A stretch of 16,902 bases of DNA, taken from Desulfobacteraceae bacterium UBA2771. Lineage in GTDB: Bacteria > Desulfobacterota > Desulfobacteria > Desulfobacterales > Desulfosarcinaceae. Shown piece by piece: positions 1 through 7,490 of the stretch. Position 1 is the stretch's first letter. Each line of letters opens with the position of its first letter. A program made the translations under genes and the position numbers. Where the stretch lies: positions 26,382 through 43,283 of the forward strand of contig DEIP01000088.1 of the NCBI GenBank assembly GCA_002352605.1, written 5' to 3'. The notes beneath the pieces are model-generated. The model ran no database searches and was not told the DNA's origin. It saw only the letters and a list, made by a program, of their open reading frames with translations.

Positions 1-106
1 GACGAAAACCGTATATTGCAGCAGTGGCTGAAATGTCGGTAGCGCCCTGCTTTTTTTAGGCCCGGCCGGAGCTGTTTTTTTATTTGTGCCTGCGCTGACC
101 AGCCGA

Positions 107-138
107 ACCGCCGGATACGAACCCATGTGTCCGGCGGT
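107..138. other. Inverted repeat (12-bp stem)
   Basis: ACCGCCGGATAC (107-118) pairs with GTGTCCGGCGGT (127-138) through an 8-base loop, with one G-T wobble. It lies beside a second hairpin at 145-168. It has no clean T-tract immediately after it on either strand, so it is not a textbook intrinsic terminator. It may be an mRNA 3'-end stabilising structure or part of a bidirectional transcription stop between the antiporter gene and whatever lies to the left. Confidence 0.5.
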
Positions 139-144
139 GTGGAA

Positions 145-168
145 GGGACGCCTCGCGAGAGGCGTCCC
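145..168. other. Perfect 10-bp hairpin with GCGA tetraloop
   Basis: GGGACGCCTC (145-154) and GAGGCGTCCC (159-168) are perfect complements closed by GCGA, a GNRA-type tetraloop on the plus-strand transcript. The hairpin lies 63 bases beyond the antiporter stop codon. No T-tract follows on either strand, so its role as terminator is uncertain. A short repeated palindromic element is the main alternative. Confidence 0.55.
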
Positions 169-231
169 TATCTCGATAGCACGCTGTTCATTGGGAAGAA
201 ACGCGGGGCATAGTGAGGATATTCCAACCGT

Positions 232-2040
232 TTAAAGAACGAGAAAAGTCAGCCACAAAATGGCTGTCGGCAGGGCAGCGGCCAGCAAGATGCTTCCTGG
301 AGAGACCTCTTCATCAAAATAGGATTTAAGGATACTCAGCCCGGCGGGGTTGGGAGCATTGGCGATGATGGTTAACCCACCACCGGCAACGGCCCCGGCC
401 ACGACCGAGTATTTCATTCCATCGGAAAAACCGGGTACCAGGGTGCTCAGGAAAGTGATGGCCGCGTTGTCGTTAAATGCCGTGAGAATGGTGGCCCCCA
501 GCATCAGGGGAATTTCGGTCAAATTGCTCAGCACCGGTTCGATCCACCAGCCCTGGAGGCCGCCGTGAATCACCAGGCCGCCGAGGAAAAACCCCACCAG
601 CAGGGCCGGCTTCAAATTGATTCGATTCTGGTAGGGCGCACTCACCTGGGCAAATCCCAGAAAGAAGAGTATCCCCGGAACAAAAAAGGCCGGGTAATGG
701 GCGTTGACGATGGTCCATCCCATGAAGGCGATGTGCACCAAGGTCACCCACAGTGGCACCGGATCATCCCGCTGATCCCAGTCCGGATCAAAAAATGGCG
801 GACGCTCTTCCGGTGGCAGCAGGCCGGGTAGATCCTGCCGCATCCGTCGGAGCTGGATCTCCTTGCTGCGCTCCGTAAAGGCTTGTCGGGCCGAATCCGC
901 ATCGATCTCCTTGGCTGCCAACTCCTGCATAACCCTGGTTTCCAACCGCCGACCAAGTTCCTGTCTGGCGGTTTCGAATTGAGCGGCAAAGGCTTCAACA
1001 AATTTAAACCGGTCTCCCAGCCGGTTGATGCAATCATCCACCATCTCTTCCACGTCAGCTCGTTTGAGGTATCGTTTTTGAATTTCATCCTTGAGGGTTT
1101 TCATGGCAAAGCGCTCCTGCAACGCCTTCAACTCGCCGCGAAATACAAAATAATAGCTCAGGTTGGCCAGGAGGATGCCCAATACGGCTTTCCAGCCGAA
1201 ATGGGTCATCATGAACATGGTGTCCCAATTCCAGGGCACCGCCACCATCAGCACCGGCGGCGCCGCATAGCTGGTCAGGGTGCCGCCCACGGAAATGTTG
1301 ACGAACAGCAGACCCAAGGTGGCATACTTGAATTTGCCGGAAGGCGACAGCGCATAAAATTTATCGGCCAGCAGCATGGCGACAATGGTCATGGCCGCCG
1401 GTTCGGTGATGAAGGATCCCAGGATGGGACCGATGGTCAGGATGACCCACCACCAGGCGGTGAGCGTACCGCCCAGCAGTTTGGCGATCTTCCACATCAA
1501 TTGTTCGGTAACCTGCAGGATCGGGCGTGTGGCGGCCAGGGTCATGATCACCACCACGAACATCGGTTCGGTAAAATTCACCTTGTACAGAACGTAGCTC
1601 TTGGCCGTGGGCCAGTCGAAAAACAGCACCACTGCACCCACCAGCGCGGCGGCCCAGATGCCGAACACCACCTCCACTTCACCCATAAAATGAAAGAGTT
1701 CGGCGCCGTGGTGCACCGATCCTCGGGGGGCCAGTCCCTCCTTGATCTTCTCTTCGTGGTCATGGGCCCACCGATGGGCAATGACCATGAAGCGACCGGT
1801 GAAAAAGGTATGAAGGATGGCGCACAAGAATATGAGAGACGCCACCAGGTTGAACGGCTGCTGGATGATGCGGTGGCCGAGGATGTCGATGATGCCGCCC
1901 ATATCCTTGTCCCCGTAGCTTTCCAGGCTGGGAGGGAAGATCGGCGCATCGGCCGGTGGCCCGCCGGCGGCCATAACCATTCCGGAAATGGTCAAGGCCG
2001 ATAATATAGAGAAAACAACACGGATGTGAATTTTTTTCAT
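232..2040 (-). CDS. Putative Na+/H+ antiporter (PF07399-type ion transporter)
   Basis: This is a 602-residue inner-membrane protein that probably exchanges sodium for protons. It opens with a signal-like or first membrane helix (residues 8-25, ending VMAAGG). Many hydrophobic segments follow, separated by a charged, probably cytoplasmic stretch at roughly 305-425 that is rich in Glu, Arg and Gln. The last third holds AFNDNAAITFLSTLVPG and, further on, GGGLTIIANAPNPAG. Such Asn/Asp-containing membrane motifs are typical of the ion-transporter superfamily and of the family annotated 'putative Na+/H+ antiporter'. The ATG lies only 10 bases after the stop of the upstream 795-residue protein, and its AGGA ribosome site overlaps that TAG stop, so the two are probably translated together. 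It is the last gene of the amrS-kinase-GGDEF-like-antiporter run. Ion specificity cannot be read from the sequence. Confidence 0.85.
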   Translation of the reverse strand: MKKIHIRVVFSILSALTISGMVMAAGGPPADAPIFPPSLESYGDKDMGGIIDILGHRIIQQPFNLVASLIFLCAILHTFFTGRFMVIAHRWAHDHEEKIKEGLAPRGSVHHGAELFHFMGEVEVVFGIWAAALVGAVVLFFDWPTAKSYVLYKVNFTEPMFVVVIMTLAATRPILQVTEQLMWKIAKLLGGTLTAWWWVILTIGPILGSFITEPAAMTIVAMLLADKFYALSPSGKFKYATLGLLFVNISVGGTLTSYAAPPVLMVAVPWNWDTMFMMTHFGWKAVLGILLANLSYYFVFRGELKALQERFAMKTLKDEIQKRYLKRADVEEMVDDCINRLGDRFKFVEAFAAQFETARQELGRRLETRVMQELAAKEIDADSARQAFTERSKEIQLRRMRQDLPGLLPPEERPPFFDPDWDQRDDPVPLWVTLVHIAFMGWTIVNAHYPAFFVPGILFFLGFAQVSAPYQNRINLKPALLVGFFLGGLVIHGGLQGWWIEPVLSNLTEIPLMLGATILTAFNDNAAITFLSTLVPGFSDGMKYSVVAGAVAGGGLTIIANAPNPAGLSILKSYFDEEVSPGSILLAAALPTAILWLTFLVL

Positions 2041-2050
2041 ATTTTATTTC

Positions 2051-4438
2051 CTACATAAACGATTGAATATTTTTCAAGCGGTTGGCCATATCCTGGAGCC
2101 GACCGGACATTACCCGGATAAAGCTTTTGGTGTCCGGTGTGTGCTCGCCGTCGAAGGTAATGGCGACGCCCGCAAATTTAAAATCCACGGGGATGCCTTT
2201 CACATCGACGGGCGCGTCCTGGAGGACTTTCATCACCCGGTTCAGCGCTTTTTTTGAATCTTCACGGCTGATTAGCGGTAGCATGGCAACGATGGTGTTC
2301 TTGCCCAGCTGACCGACAATGTCCACCTCGCGAAACGTTTCGGCCAATAGTGCCAGTACGGCTTCCATGAGGATTTCGTTGTTGATGGCGCCGGCCTTTA
2401 CTTTGGCGCGGGGTTTTATCCGGATCATGGAGAGGGCCAGGGCTGAAAAGGAGTAGTCATAGCGGTTGGCCCGGGCGATCTCTTTTTCCAGGATGAAGGC
2501 CATGGTGCCGGCTTTTATTACACCGGTGGGCATCACCCGGTTGGCCTCTTTCTCCTTGATCAGGCGTTTCTGGCTGGAAATTTCGTCCTGGATCTTCTTA
2601 TAGTCGTTTTCATCGATTTCGCCGCCTTCCACTTTCTTGCGGACGATCTTGAGGATTGCTCCCAGTTCGTCATGTTCACTGACGCTTTGCTCCAGTGTCT
2701 GGAGGACGCTGAGGGCCTTACGGCGTTCTGCGCCGCCACCGCCATCGCCTGTCCGGGCCTTGGTTTTGATCCATTCGGCCCGCATCTGGTCCAGGACCGT
2801 CTCCATCCGGGCGTTGAGGCGGTCTTCCAGTTTTTCGATGACATCGCCCCCCACGTCCATCTTCCCCAGCTGGCGGACGATGTTGGACTCGATGCTTCCC
2901 ATCACACGTTTCAGCTGCGCGGGATCATCTTTTTCCCCGGCCTGGTCAATGGCCATCTGACCGCCCATCTGCTCCACATAACCGGCCAGGATTTCGGCCA
3001 GCGCATCGTCGTCCCCGGTGCCCTTTCGGATCTCGGAGGCCAGGTAGATCAGCTGGGCCGCCTGTTCCGGATTCTGCTTGAATTCCGCGATCAGCTGATC
3101 GCCGTCAACGCCGATCTCTTCGCCGCTCTCCTGGAGGAGATTGGCCAGGCCCTCGCTTTGCAGTTCCTTGCTCAGCTCCTGAACCAGCTCCAGGTACTGG
3201 GTGTGGGACATGCCCTCCTCCAAAAGGGCCGTTTTTATCTTGGGCAGCAGGCGCTTGAGTTCGGCTGCCTCGGGGACCAGTCGCCTGAGGATATGGGCCA
3301 TGCGGGCCGGTGTTATTTTACCCTGCTGGTACTCCTCTTTAAGCAACTGGATGAGCACCCGGTCGGTGAGTTCGTTAACGTTTTCCAGGATGTTCGCCTC
3401 ATTTTCATAGGCGACACCCAGCGCCTTCTGGGCTTCGATGCCCTCCAGCAGCTGCTTTTTCATGTCGAAGACGGCACCGGCCAGATCGGCAAGGGCCACG
3501 TCGCCTTTGCCCTCCAGGTGCTTATCCACCTCGATGCGCAGCACTTCTAGCTGCTGAAACAGCAGATTGCCGCGGCCCCCGGTTCCCGACCCGCCAGGGC
3601 CGGCGCCACCCCCCGTTCCAGGGTCGCCGCCTTCTCCGGTTCCAAGACCACTCCCCGAACCGCCTTTGCCGTCACCAGCATCGCCCTCACCCGGACCGGT
3701 TCCACCAGACCCGCCGGGCCCTGGTCCCCAGCCACCTCCCGACCCCTCACCGGCGCCACCACCCGGTCCCGGACCGGCGGATGGCACACCCTCTATATCC
3801 GCCTGGATCATGTTCCTGGAAACGGCTCCGGGATTGGCCATGAGGGATTCGATGTTCAGGGTCTTGGCGAACTCCTCGGTGAGCACGCTCTCCAGCAGGG
3901 TGTCCATGAACATCTTGCGGGCCTTGGATTCCTCTTCGGCGGCCAGCATCTGGGGGGTCAGGTCCTTGAGCGCGTCCCGGTTGATCACCTCATCATCTTC
4001 GGTCACTTTCTTGTAGCGGACGTGGTTGATCTTGATGCTGGTCACCCCCCGGGCAAAGATGGCCTTTTTAAATCCTTCGGCCCCGCCATATTTGCTGATT
4101 TCGCCAAACACTTCCAGAAAGACCTTGATATCCCGCCTTTCGAGACCGGGTGCAATGGAAATGGACTGAATGCCGTTGTTCTTGAACAGCGCCACCAGAC
4201 GCCCAACATTGAGACGCGGATCCAGGGGCTCTTCATCAACGAAAAACTCATCCCGGTTGAGAATGAATACCAGCGGCGAAATGATCTTCAGCAGGTCCTG
4301 GGCGCCCTCGTAGAACATGTCGATGGACTGTTTCACGAACGGGTGACTGGGCTGGTACATCATGGAGCGATTGAACATCAGGGCGATGGTTCGTCCGAAC
4401 TGAGAGAGTCGGTTTTTCGCGGCGGCATCCAGGGGCAT
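2051..4438 (-). CDS. 795-aa signalling protein: N-terminal domain, Gly-rich linker, degenerate GGDEF domain
   Basis: This soluble multidomain protein has no membrane segment or signal peptide. Residues 1-210 form a mixed helical domain I do not recognise (it includes YQPSHPFVKQ and NRDEFFVDEEPLDPRLNVGR). Residues 219-290 are a low-complexity linker made almost wholly of Gly with Ser, Pro, Asp and Thr. Residues 291-635 are charged and mostly helical, with coiled-coil character towards the end. Residues 636-795 follow a GGDEF fold (EKEIARANRYDYSFSALALS, then DIVGQLGKNTIVAMLP). The catalytic GGDEF is replaced by GKNTI (about 711-715), so cyclase activity is unlikely. An RxxD (Arg703-Asp706) sits exactly where the inhibitory c-di-GMP site lies in true cyclases. 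The gene is 30 bases after the kinase gene and 10 before the antiporter gene. It is probably a scaffold or effector of the kinase; the linker and helical part could carry phosphosites. This role is inferred. Confidence 0.8.
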   Translation of the reverse strand: MPLDAAAKNRLSQFGRTIALMFNRSMMYQPSHPFVKQSIDMFYEGAQDLLKIISPLVFILNRDEFFVDEEPLDPRLNVGRLVALFKNNGIQSISIAPGLERRDIKVFLEVFGEISKYGGAEGFKKAIFARGVTSIKINHVRYKKVTEDDEVINRDALKDLTPQMLAAEEESKARKMFMDTLLESVLTEEFAKTLNIESLMANPGAVSRNMIQADIEGVPSAGPGPGGGAGEGSGGGWGPGPGGSGGTGPGEGDAGDGKGGSGSGLGTGEGGDPGTGGGAGPGGSGTGGRGNLLFQQLEVLRIEVDKHLEGKGDVALADLAGAVFDMKKQLLEGIEAQKALGVAYENEANILENVNELTDRVLIQLLKEEYQQGKITPARMAHILRRLVPEAAELKRLLPKIKTALLEEGMSHTQYLELVQELSKELQSEGLANLLQESGEEIGVDGDQLIAEFKQNPEQAAQLIYLASEIRKGTGDDDALAEILAGYVEQMGGQMAIDQAGEKDDPAQLKRVMGSIESNIVRQLGKMDVGGDVIEKLEDRLNARMETVLDQMRAEWIKTKARTGDGGGGAERRKALSVLQTLEQSVSEHDELGAILKIVRKKVEGGEIDENDYKKIQDEISSQKRLIKEKEANRVMPTGVIKAGTMAFILEKEIARANRYDYSFSALALSMIRIKPRAKVKAGAINNEILMEAVLALLAETFREVDIVGQLGKNTIVAMLPLISREDSKKALNRVMKVLQDAPVDVKGIPVDFKFAGVAITFDGEHTPDTKSFIRVMSGRLQDMANRLKNIQSFM

Positions 4439-4468
4439 GGCGTCCTCATCCAGTTGAAGATGATATTA

Positions 4469-5353
4469 TCAATTGCTTAAATAGTGTTCCAGCGCCAAGG
4501 CAAACTCGCGACAGGAAGCGTATCGCCGATCCCGGTCGAAGGCCAATGCCTTGAACAGGATCTCATCCAGGGCCCGGTCGGCCACTGGATGGACCTGGGA
4601 TGGGCGCTGTTGAAAGATGCGGTCTTTCAAGGATAGTTTCCTTTTAAGCAGATCCATGGCTGTCCGGTAGGGTGGATAGGGGAGCACACCCATGAGCATT
4701 TCGAGCATCATCACCCCGGCGCTGTACATATCCGCCCGGCCGTCGACGGACCCCGACAGAATCTGTTCGGGTGCCATATACATGGGGGTGCCCAAGAGCA
4801 TCCGGTCACTCTTGCCCGTGGTTCGGGAAACCCGGGCCACACCGAAATCGGTGATCAAGGGCCGTTTGGAATGATCTTCGATCATGATGTTGTCGGGCTT
4901 GATGTCCCGGTGCACAATGTCGTTGTCATGGGCATAGGCCAGGGCATCGAGGACCTTCAACATCAAGGAGACCACCGTCTTGATCGGCATAAAGCGTTTG
5001 GAAGGCACGATATTCTTCCGCGCTTGCCGGATATAGTGGGACAGTTCGTGGCCCTTGACGAGCTGCATGGTGAAAAAGAGGATCTCTTCCGTTTCACCCA
5101 CCTCATAGACGGGGATAATGTGGGGATGCGACAGGATGGCCGCCGATTCGGCCTCCTGCTGGAAAAACGCGGCAAATTGTTCCGTTAGCAGGGCTTTGGG
5201 AAGGATCTTGACGGCAATCTGTCGTTTGAGGGTCTTCTGGTAGGCCACAAACACGACGGACATGGCGCCGTTCCCCAGCTTTTTCAGCAGCACGGCGGTG
5301 CCTACCTGCCGGCCAACCAGATGATCCAGTTTGAGATTCCCGATGGTTGACAT
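4469..5353 (-). CDS. Soluble Hanks-type Ser/Thr protein kinase
   Basis: This 294-residue cytoplasmic kinase consists of little more than a catalytic domain and lacks the transmembrane helix and PASTA repeats of PknB-type receptors. All key motifs are present: glycine loop GNGAMSVVF (27-35), Lys49 in AVKI, the alpha-C glutamate near 68-70, HRDIKPDN (148-155), DFG (169-171), APE (194-196) and the F-helix Asp in DMYSAGV. It should therefore be active on Ser/Thr. The activation segment contains SRTTGKSDR, which could be autophosphorylated. The ATG has an AAAAGGA site at good spacing. The gene follows the amrS-like gene by 35 bases and precedes the GGDEF-like protein gene by 30, making that protein and the antiporter the obvious candidate substrates. 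With no sensor domain, its trigger must come from a partner or a metabolite. Confidence 0.93.
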   Translation of the reverse strand: MSTIGNLKLDHLVGRQVGTAVLLKKLGNGAMSVVFVAYQKTLKRQIAVKILPKALLTEQFAAFFQQEAESAAILSHPHIIPVYEVGETEEILFFTMQLVKGHELSHYIRQARKNIVPSKRFMPIKTVVSLMLKVLDALAYAHDNDIVHRDIKPDNIMIEDHSKRPLITDFGVARVSRTTGKSDRMLLGTPMYMAPEQILSGSVDGRADMYSAGVMMLEMLMGVLPYPPYRTAMDLLKRKLSLKDRIFQQRPSQVHPVADRALDEILFKALAFDRDRRYASCREFALALEHYLSN

Positions 5354-5388
5354 CTTCTCGTCCTTTTCAGCAGCCAGTCAATGAAAGA

Positions 5389-6402
5389 CTACAAGTCGAT
5401 GCCGTCAATGACCGCCCCGCAGCCGCTGCACCGGCCCTTTCGCACCCGGTTGTCCATGATCTGAAACCCCCCACGGGCAATAACGGTTTCCCCGCAACCG
5501 GGACAGATGGTATCTTCGCCGCCCCGGCCGGGAATGTTGCCCGTATAGACATACTTCAGCCCGGCCGAGATGCCGATTTTTCTGGCCTGCATGAGGGTTT
5601 CCACCGGCGTCGAGCCGCGATCTGTCAGCCGGTACGTGGGATGAAACCGGCTCACGTGCCAGGGGGTTTCAGGCCCCAAATCATCGGCGATGAAGGCTGC
5701 CAGCCGGGAAAGCTCGGCGGGATCGTCGTTGAGCCCTGGAATGATCAGCGTAGTTACCTCCACCCAGATACCCAAGCCTTTCATTCGCCGCAGGGTTTCC
5801 TTCACCGGTTCCAGTCGGGCCCCGCACCGCCTTTTGTAAAAGTCGTCGGTGAAGGCTTTCAGGTCCACATTGGCGGCATCCAGCCAGGGGCTGATCCGTT
5901 CGAGGGCCTCAGCGCTCATGAATCCATTGGTCACGAACACGTTTTTAATCCCCCGGCGATGGGCGAGTTGGGCCGTATCGCAGGCAAACTCGAAAAAAAC
6001 AGTCGGCTCGGTGTAGGTGTAAGCGATGCCGGCACAGCCGCGTTGCCGGGCAGCCGATACCACCTGCCGGGGTGTGGCCGGGTCTCCCGCTACCATGCCG
6101 TCCCGGTCCGCCGGCATCTGGGAGATGTCGGCATTCTGACAGAAAAGGCATTTGAAGTTGCAGCCCACCGTGGCGATGGAAAAGGACCGACTGCCGGGCA
6201 TCATGTGGAAAATAGGCTTTTTCTCAATGGGGTCGTCACCGGCAACGACCAGGCGCCCGTACACCTGTGTCTCCAGAACGCCATCCCGATTTTTTCGCAC
6301 CCCGCAGATTCCCCGCTTGCCGTTGCCGATCACGCACCGGTGGCTGCACAACCGGCATTGGACCCGTCGGTCTTGCATGGTATCGTAGAGCCAGGCTTCC
6401 AT
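5389..6402 (-). CDS. amrS: AmmeMemoRadiSam-system radical SAM enzyme (AmrS-like, PflA-related)
   Basis: This is a 337-residue radical S-adenosylmethionine enzyme. CNFKCLFC (Cys81, 85, 88) is the CxxxCxxC motif holding the 4Fe-4S cluster that splits SAM. The N-terminal cysteines CRLCSHRC...GICGVR (Cys16, 19, 23, 33) are characteristic of the AmrS/PflA-like family. The C-terminus carries a rubredoxin-like zinc ribbon (Cys300, 303, 325, 328). The family usually occurs with AMMECR1 and Memo proteins, whose reaction is unknown; neither partner is in this window. I chose the ATG at 6402 rather than the GTG at 6414, because GAGAGGTG lies 9 bases before the ATG and the protein then begins MEAWLYDTMQDRRVQC, matching the family. 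A promoter candidate lies at 6479-6507. It is likely the first gene of the operon with the kinase. Confidence 0.88.
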   Translation of the reverse strand: MEAWLYDTMQDRRVQCRLCSHRCVIGNGKRGICGVRKNRDGVLETQVYGRLVVAGDDPIEKKPIFHMMPGSRSFSIATVGCNFKCLFCQNADISQMPADRDGMVAGDPATPRQVVSAARQRGCAGIAYTYTEPTVFFEFACDTAQLAHRRGIKNVFVTNGFMSAEALERISPWLDAANVDLKAFTDDFYKRRCGARLEPVKETLRRMKGLGIWVEVTTLIIPGLNDDPAELSRLAAFIADDLGPETPWHVSRFHPTYRLTDRGSTPVETLMQARKIGISAGLKYVYTGNIPGRGGEDTICPGCGETVIARGGFQIMDNRVRKGRCSGCGAVIDGIDL

Positions 6403-6478
6403 CAGGGCCGTCACCTCTCATTTTGCAGTGAGCCGCCGGCAATTGGCACCCACGATCCGGAAAATAAATATTTTTCAG

Positions 6479-6507
6479 TTTAAACAGATGTTTGACTGTT
6501 TTGTCAA
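6479..6507 (-). promoter_or_regulatory. Sigma70-like promoter for the amrS-kinase-antiporter operon
   Basis: Read on the minus strand, TTGACA (6507-6502) is a perfect -35 box. It is followed by a 17-base spacer and TTTAAA (6484-6479), matching four of six -10 positions. Transcription would begin near 6472, about 70 bases before the amrS-like ATG. The -35 overlaps an inverted repeat TTTGAC-N6-GTCAAA (6491-6508), so a repressor could bind there. This is sequence matching only. Confidence 0.5.
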
Positions 6508-6551
6508 ATGATTCTCGGCATGAGGCCGCAATTGGGCGCATTTCGCGACTG

Positions 6552-7352
6552 CTACTTCGGAGAATTGTCCAAACCGCCGGATGGTGCCATCCCTGAGCAC
6601 CCGGCCGCACCGGCGGCCACGCCGCCGAGATTTTTCGGCTGGTATCGGATGGCCAGGGGACGCGTGCGAAATCGGGGAACCAGGGTCACCACCATGCCGG
6701 CAAAGGTCCCGAAGGGGAAGCGCTGGACCAGGCCAGAGCCTTCGATCTGCTTCATCCATGACCCCCAAGGGCCGGGAAGCAGACAGACGGTGCGCCAGCG
6801 CACCGGGACCGTCCCCATCAGCTCCCGGACCATGCTTTTGATTTGCCAGACACTGTAAAATGTGGCCCGGTTGTAAATGGTCTGGGTAAAGATTCCTTTC
6901 ACACGCCGCCCGATCCCCGTGAGGGCATAGCGGTTTAAAAATCCAATGAACACCCTGTCTTTGGCTACCCGGAAGGCTTCTTCCATGGCTTTTTTCGGGT
7001 TGTCCACAAATTCCAGGCAGGTAAACAGGCAGGCATGGTTAAAAGAGTTGTCGTCATAGGGAAGGTCTTCGGCGATTCCGCGGTACAGGGAGACACGGTC
7101 GCCCAGGGTAGCGGACAGGATGTCCAGCATGTAAGGGGACGGGTCGATACCGGTCACGTCGAGCCCCTTATCCAACAGTGGTATGATCGAGGCCCCGGTA
7201 CCGCAACCGATATCCAGCACCGATTCCCCGGCAACCGGATCGAGCATTCCCAGCATGAGGCGGCTCTCCAAGTCCGCGGCAAAGCGGTTCTTGCGTTTTA
7301 GAAGCCACTGATCATAGCTTCTGGCGTCTTTAAAGTCGAAGACATAGCCCAT
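6552..7352 (-). CDS. Class I SAM-dependent methyltransferase
   Basis: This 266-residue cytoplasmic methyltransferase has a Rossmann-fold SAM site: motif I VLDIGCGTG (residues 45-53), the acidic end of beta-2 in VTGIDPSPYML, and EDLPYDDNSFNHACLFTCLEFVDNPKKAMEEA covering motifs II and III in the usual Methyltransf_11 order. The substrate cannot be told. The C-terminal third (GIGRRVKGIFTQ onward) is basic and less conserved, and may bind the acceptor. I prefer the ATG at 7352 (MGYVFDFKDARSYDQWL). A TTG at 7373 would add MHTLFIA. Neither has a convincing ribosome site. The gene is divergent from the trmO-like gene and is separated from the amrS-like gene by a region with its own promoter, so it is probably transcribed alone. 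Confidence 0.85.
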   Translation of the reverse strand: MGYVFDFKDARSYDQWLLKRKNRFAADLESRLMLGMLDPVAGESVLDIGCGTGASIIPLLDKGLDVTGIDPSPYMLDILSATLGDRVSLYRGIAEDLPYDDNSFNHACLFTCLEFVDNPKKAMEEAFRVAKDRVFIGFLNRYALTGIGRRVKGIFTQTIYNRATFYSVWQIKSMVRELMGTVPVRWRTVCLLPGPWGSWMKQIEGSGLVQRFPFGTFAGMVVTLVPRFRTRPLAIRYQPKNLGGVAAGAAGCSGMAPSGGLDNSPK

Positions 7353-7416
7353 GGCGATAAAAAGTGTATGCAATCACGAAGGGTTAATCAAGAGCATCAT
7401 TATCGGCTTTTTTCAT

Positions 7417-7444
7417 AATATATTGCTTGATCATCACCTTGCAA
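7417..7444 (-). promoter_or_regulatory. Candidate promoter of the methyltransferase gene
   Basis: On the minus strand TTGCAA (7444-7439), a 16-base spacer and TATATT (7422-7417, five of six -10 matches) form a plausible sigma70-like promoter in the divergent spacer. A second, weaker pair, TTGATT (7391-7386) with TACACT (7368-7363) at 17 bases, would start transcription almost at the ATG at 7352 and give a nearly leaderless message. I see no equally good promoter for the plus-strand gene. Confidence 0.4.
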
Positions 7445-7477
7445 GTTGATTGTATGGGATATTTCTTCCCGTAACCG

Positions 7478-7485
7478 AAAGGAGA
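7478..7485 (+). promoter_or_regulatory. Ribosome binding site fixing the trmO-like start
   Basis: AAAGGAGA lies 5-6 bases before the ATG at 7491. This supports that start over the in-frame ATG at 7446, which would add 15 residues (MIVWDISSRNRKETA) not expected in the family and lacks a ribosome site. Confidence 0.7.
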
Positions 7486-7490
7486 CCGCC

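Larger units (their letters stand above)
1..231. other. Left-edge region, mostly non-coding
   Basis: No complete gene is visible here. Read on the plus strand in frame 1, the first 42 bases give DENRILQQWLKCR followed by TAG. That could be the tail of a gene entering from the left, but 13 codons cannot identify it and another frame is also open to base 57. After it come two T-runs (50-57 and 74-81) and two adjacent hairpins (107-168, listed separately). The minus-strand antiporter gene ends at 232. If the partial reading is real, this is a convergent intergenic region holding the terminators of both genes. Confidence 0.35.

Noticed and set aside
883..2004. Plus-strand 373-codon open frame
   Set aside because: It is antisense to the antiporter gene, with a His/Gln/Gly-rich shadow composition. 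The minus-strand reading has clear membrane helices and transporter motifs.
3567..4016. Plus-strand 149-codon frame rich in proline (PRPPVPDPPGPAPPP...)
   Set aside because: It is the exact antisense of the glycine-rich linker of the minus-strand GGDEF-like protein; Gly codons read backwards as Pro. It has no ribosome site or domain.
5347..6483. Plus-strand 378-codon open frame
   Set aside because: It is the shadow of the radical SAM gene, whose cysteine motifs on the minus strand are unmistakable.
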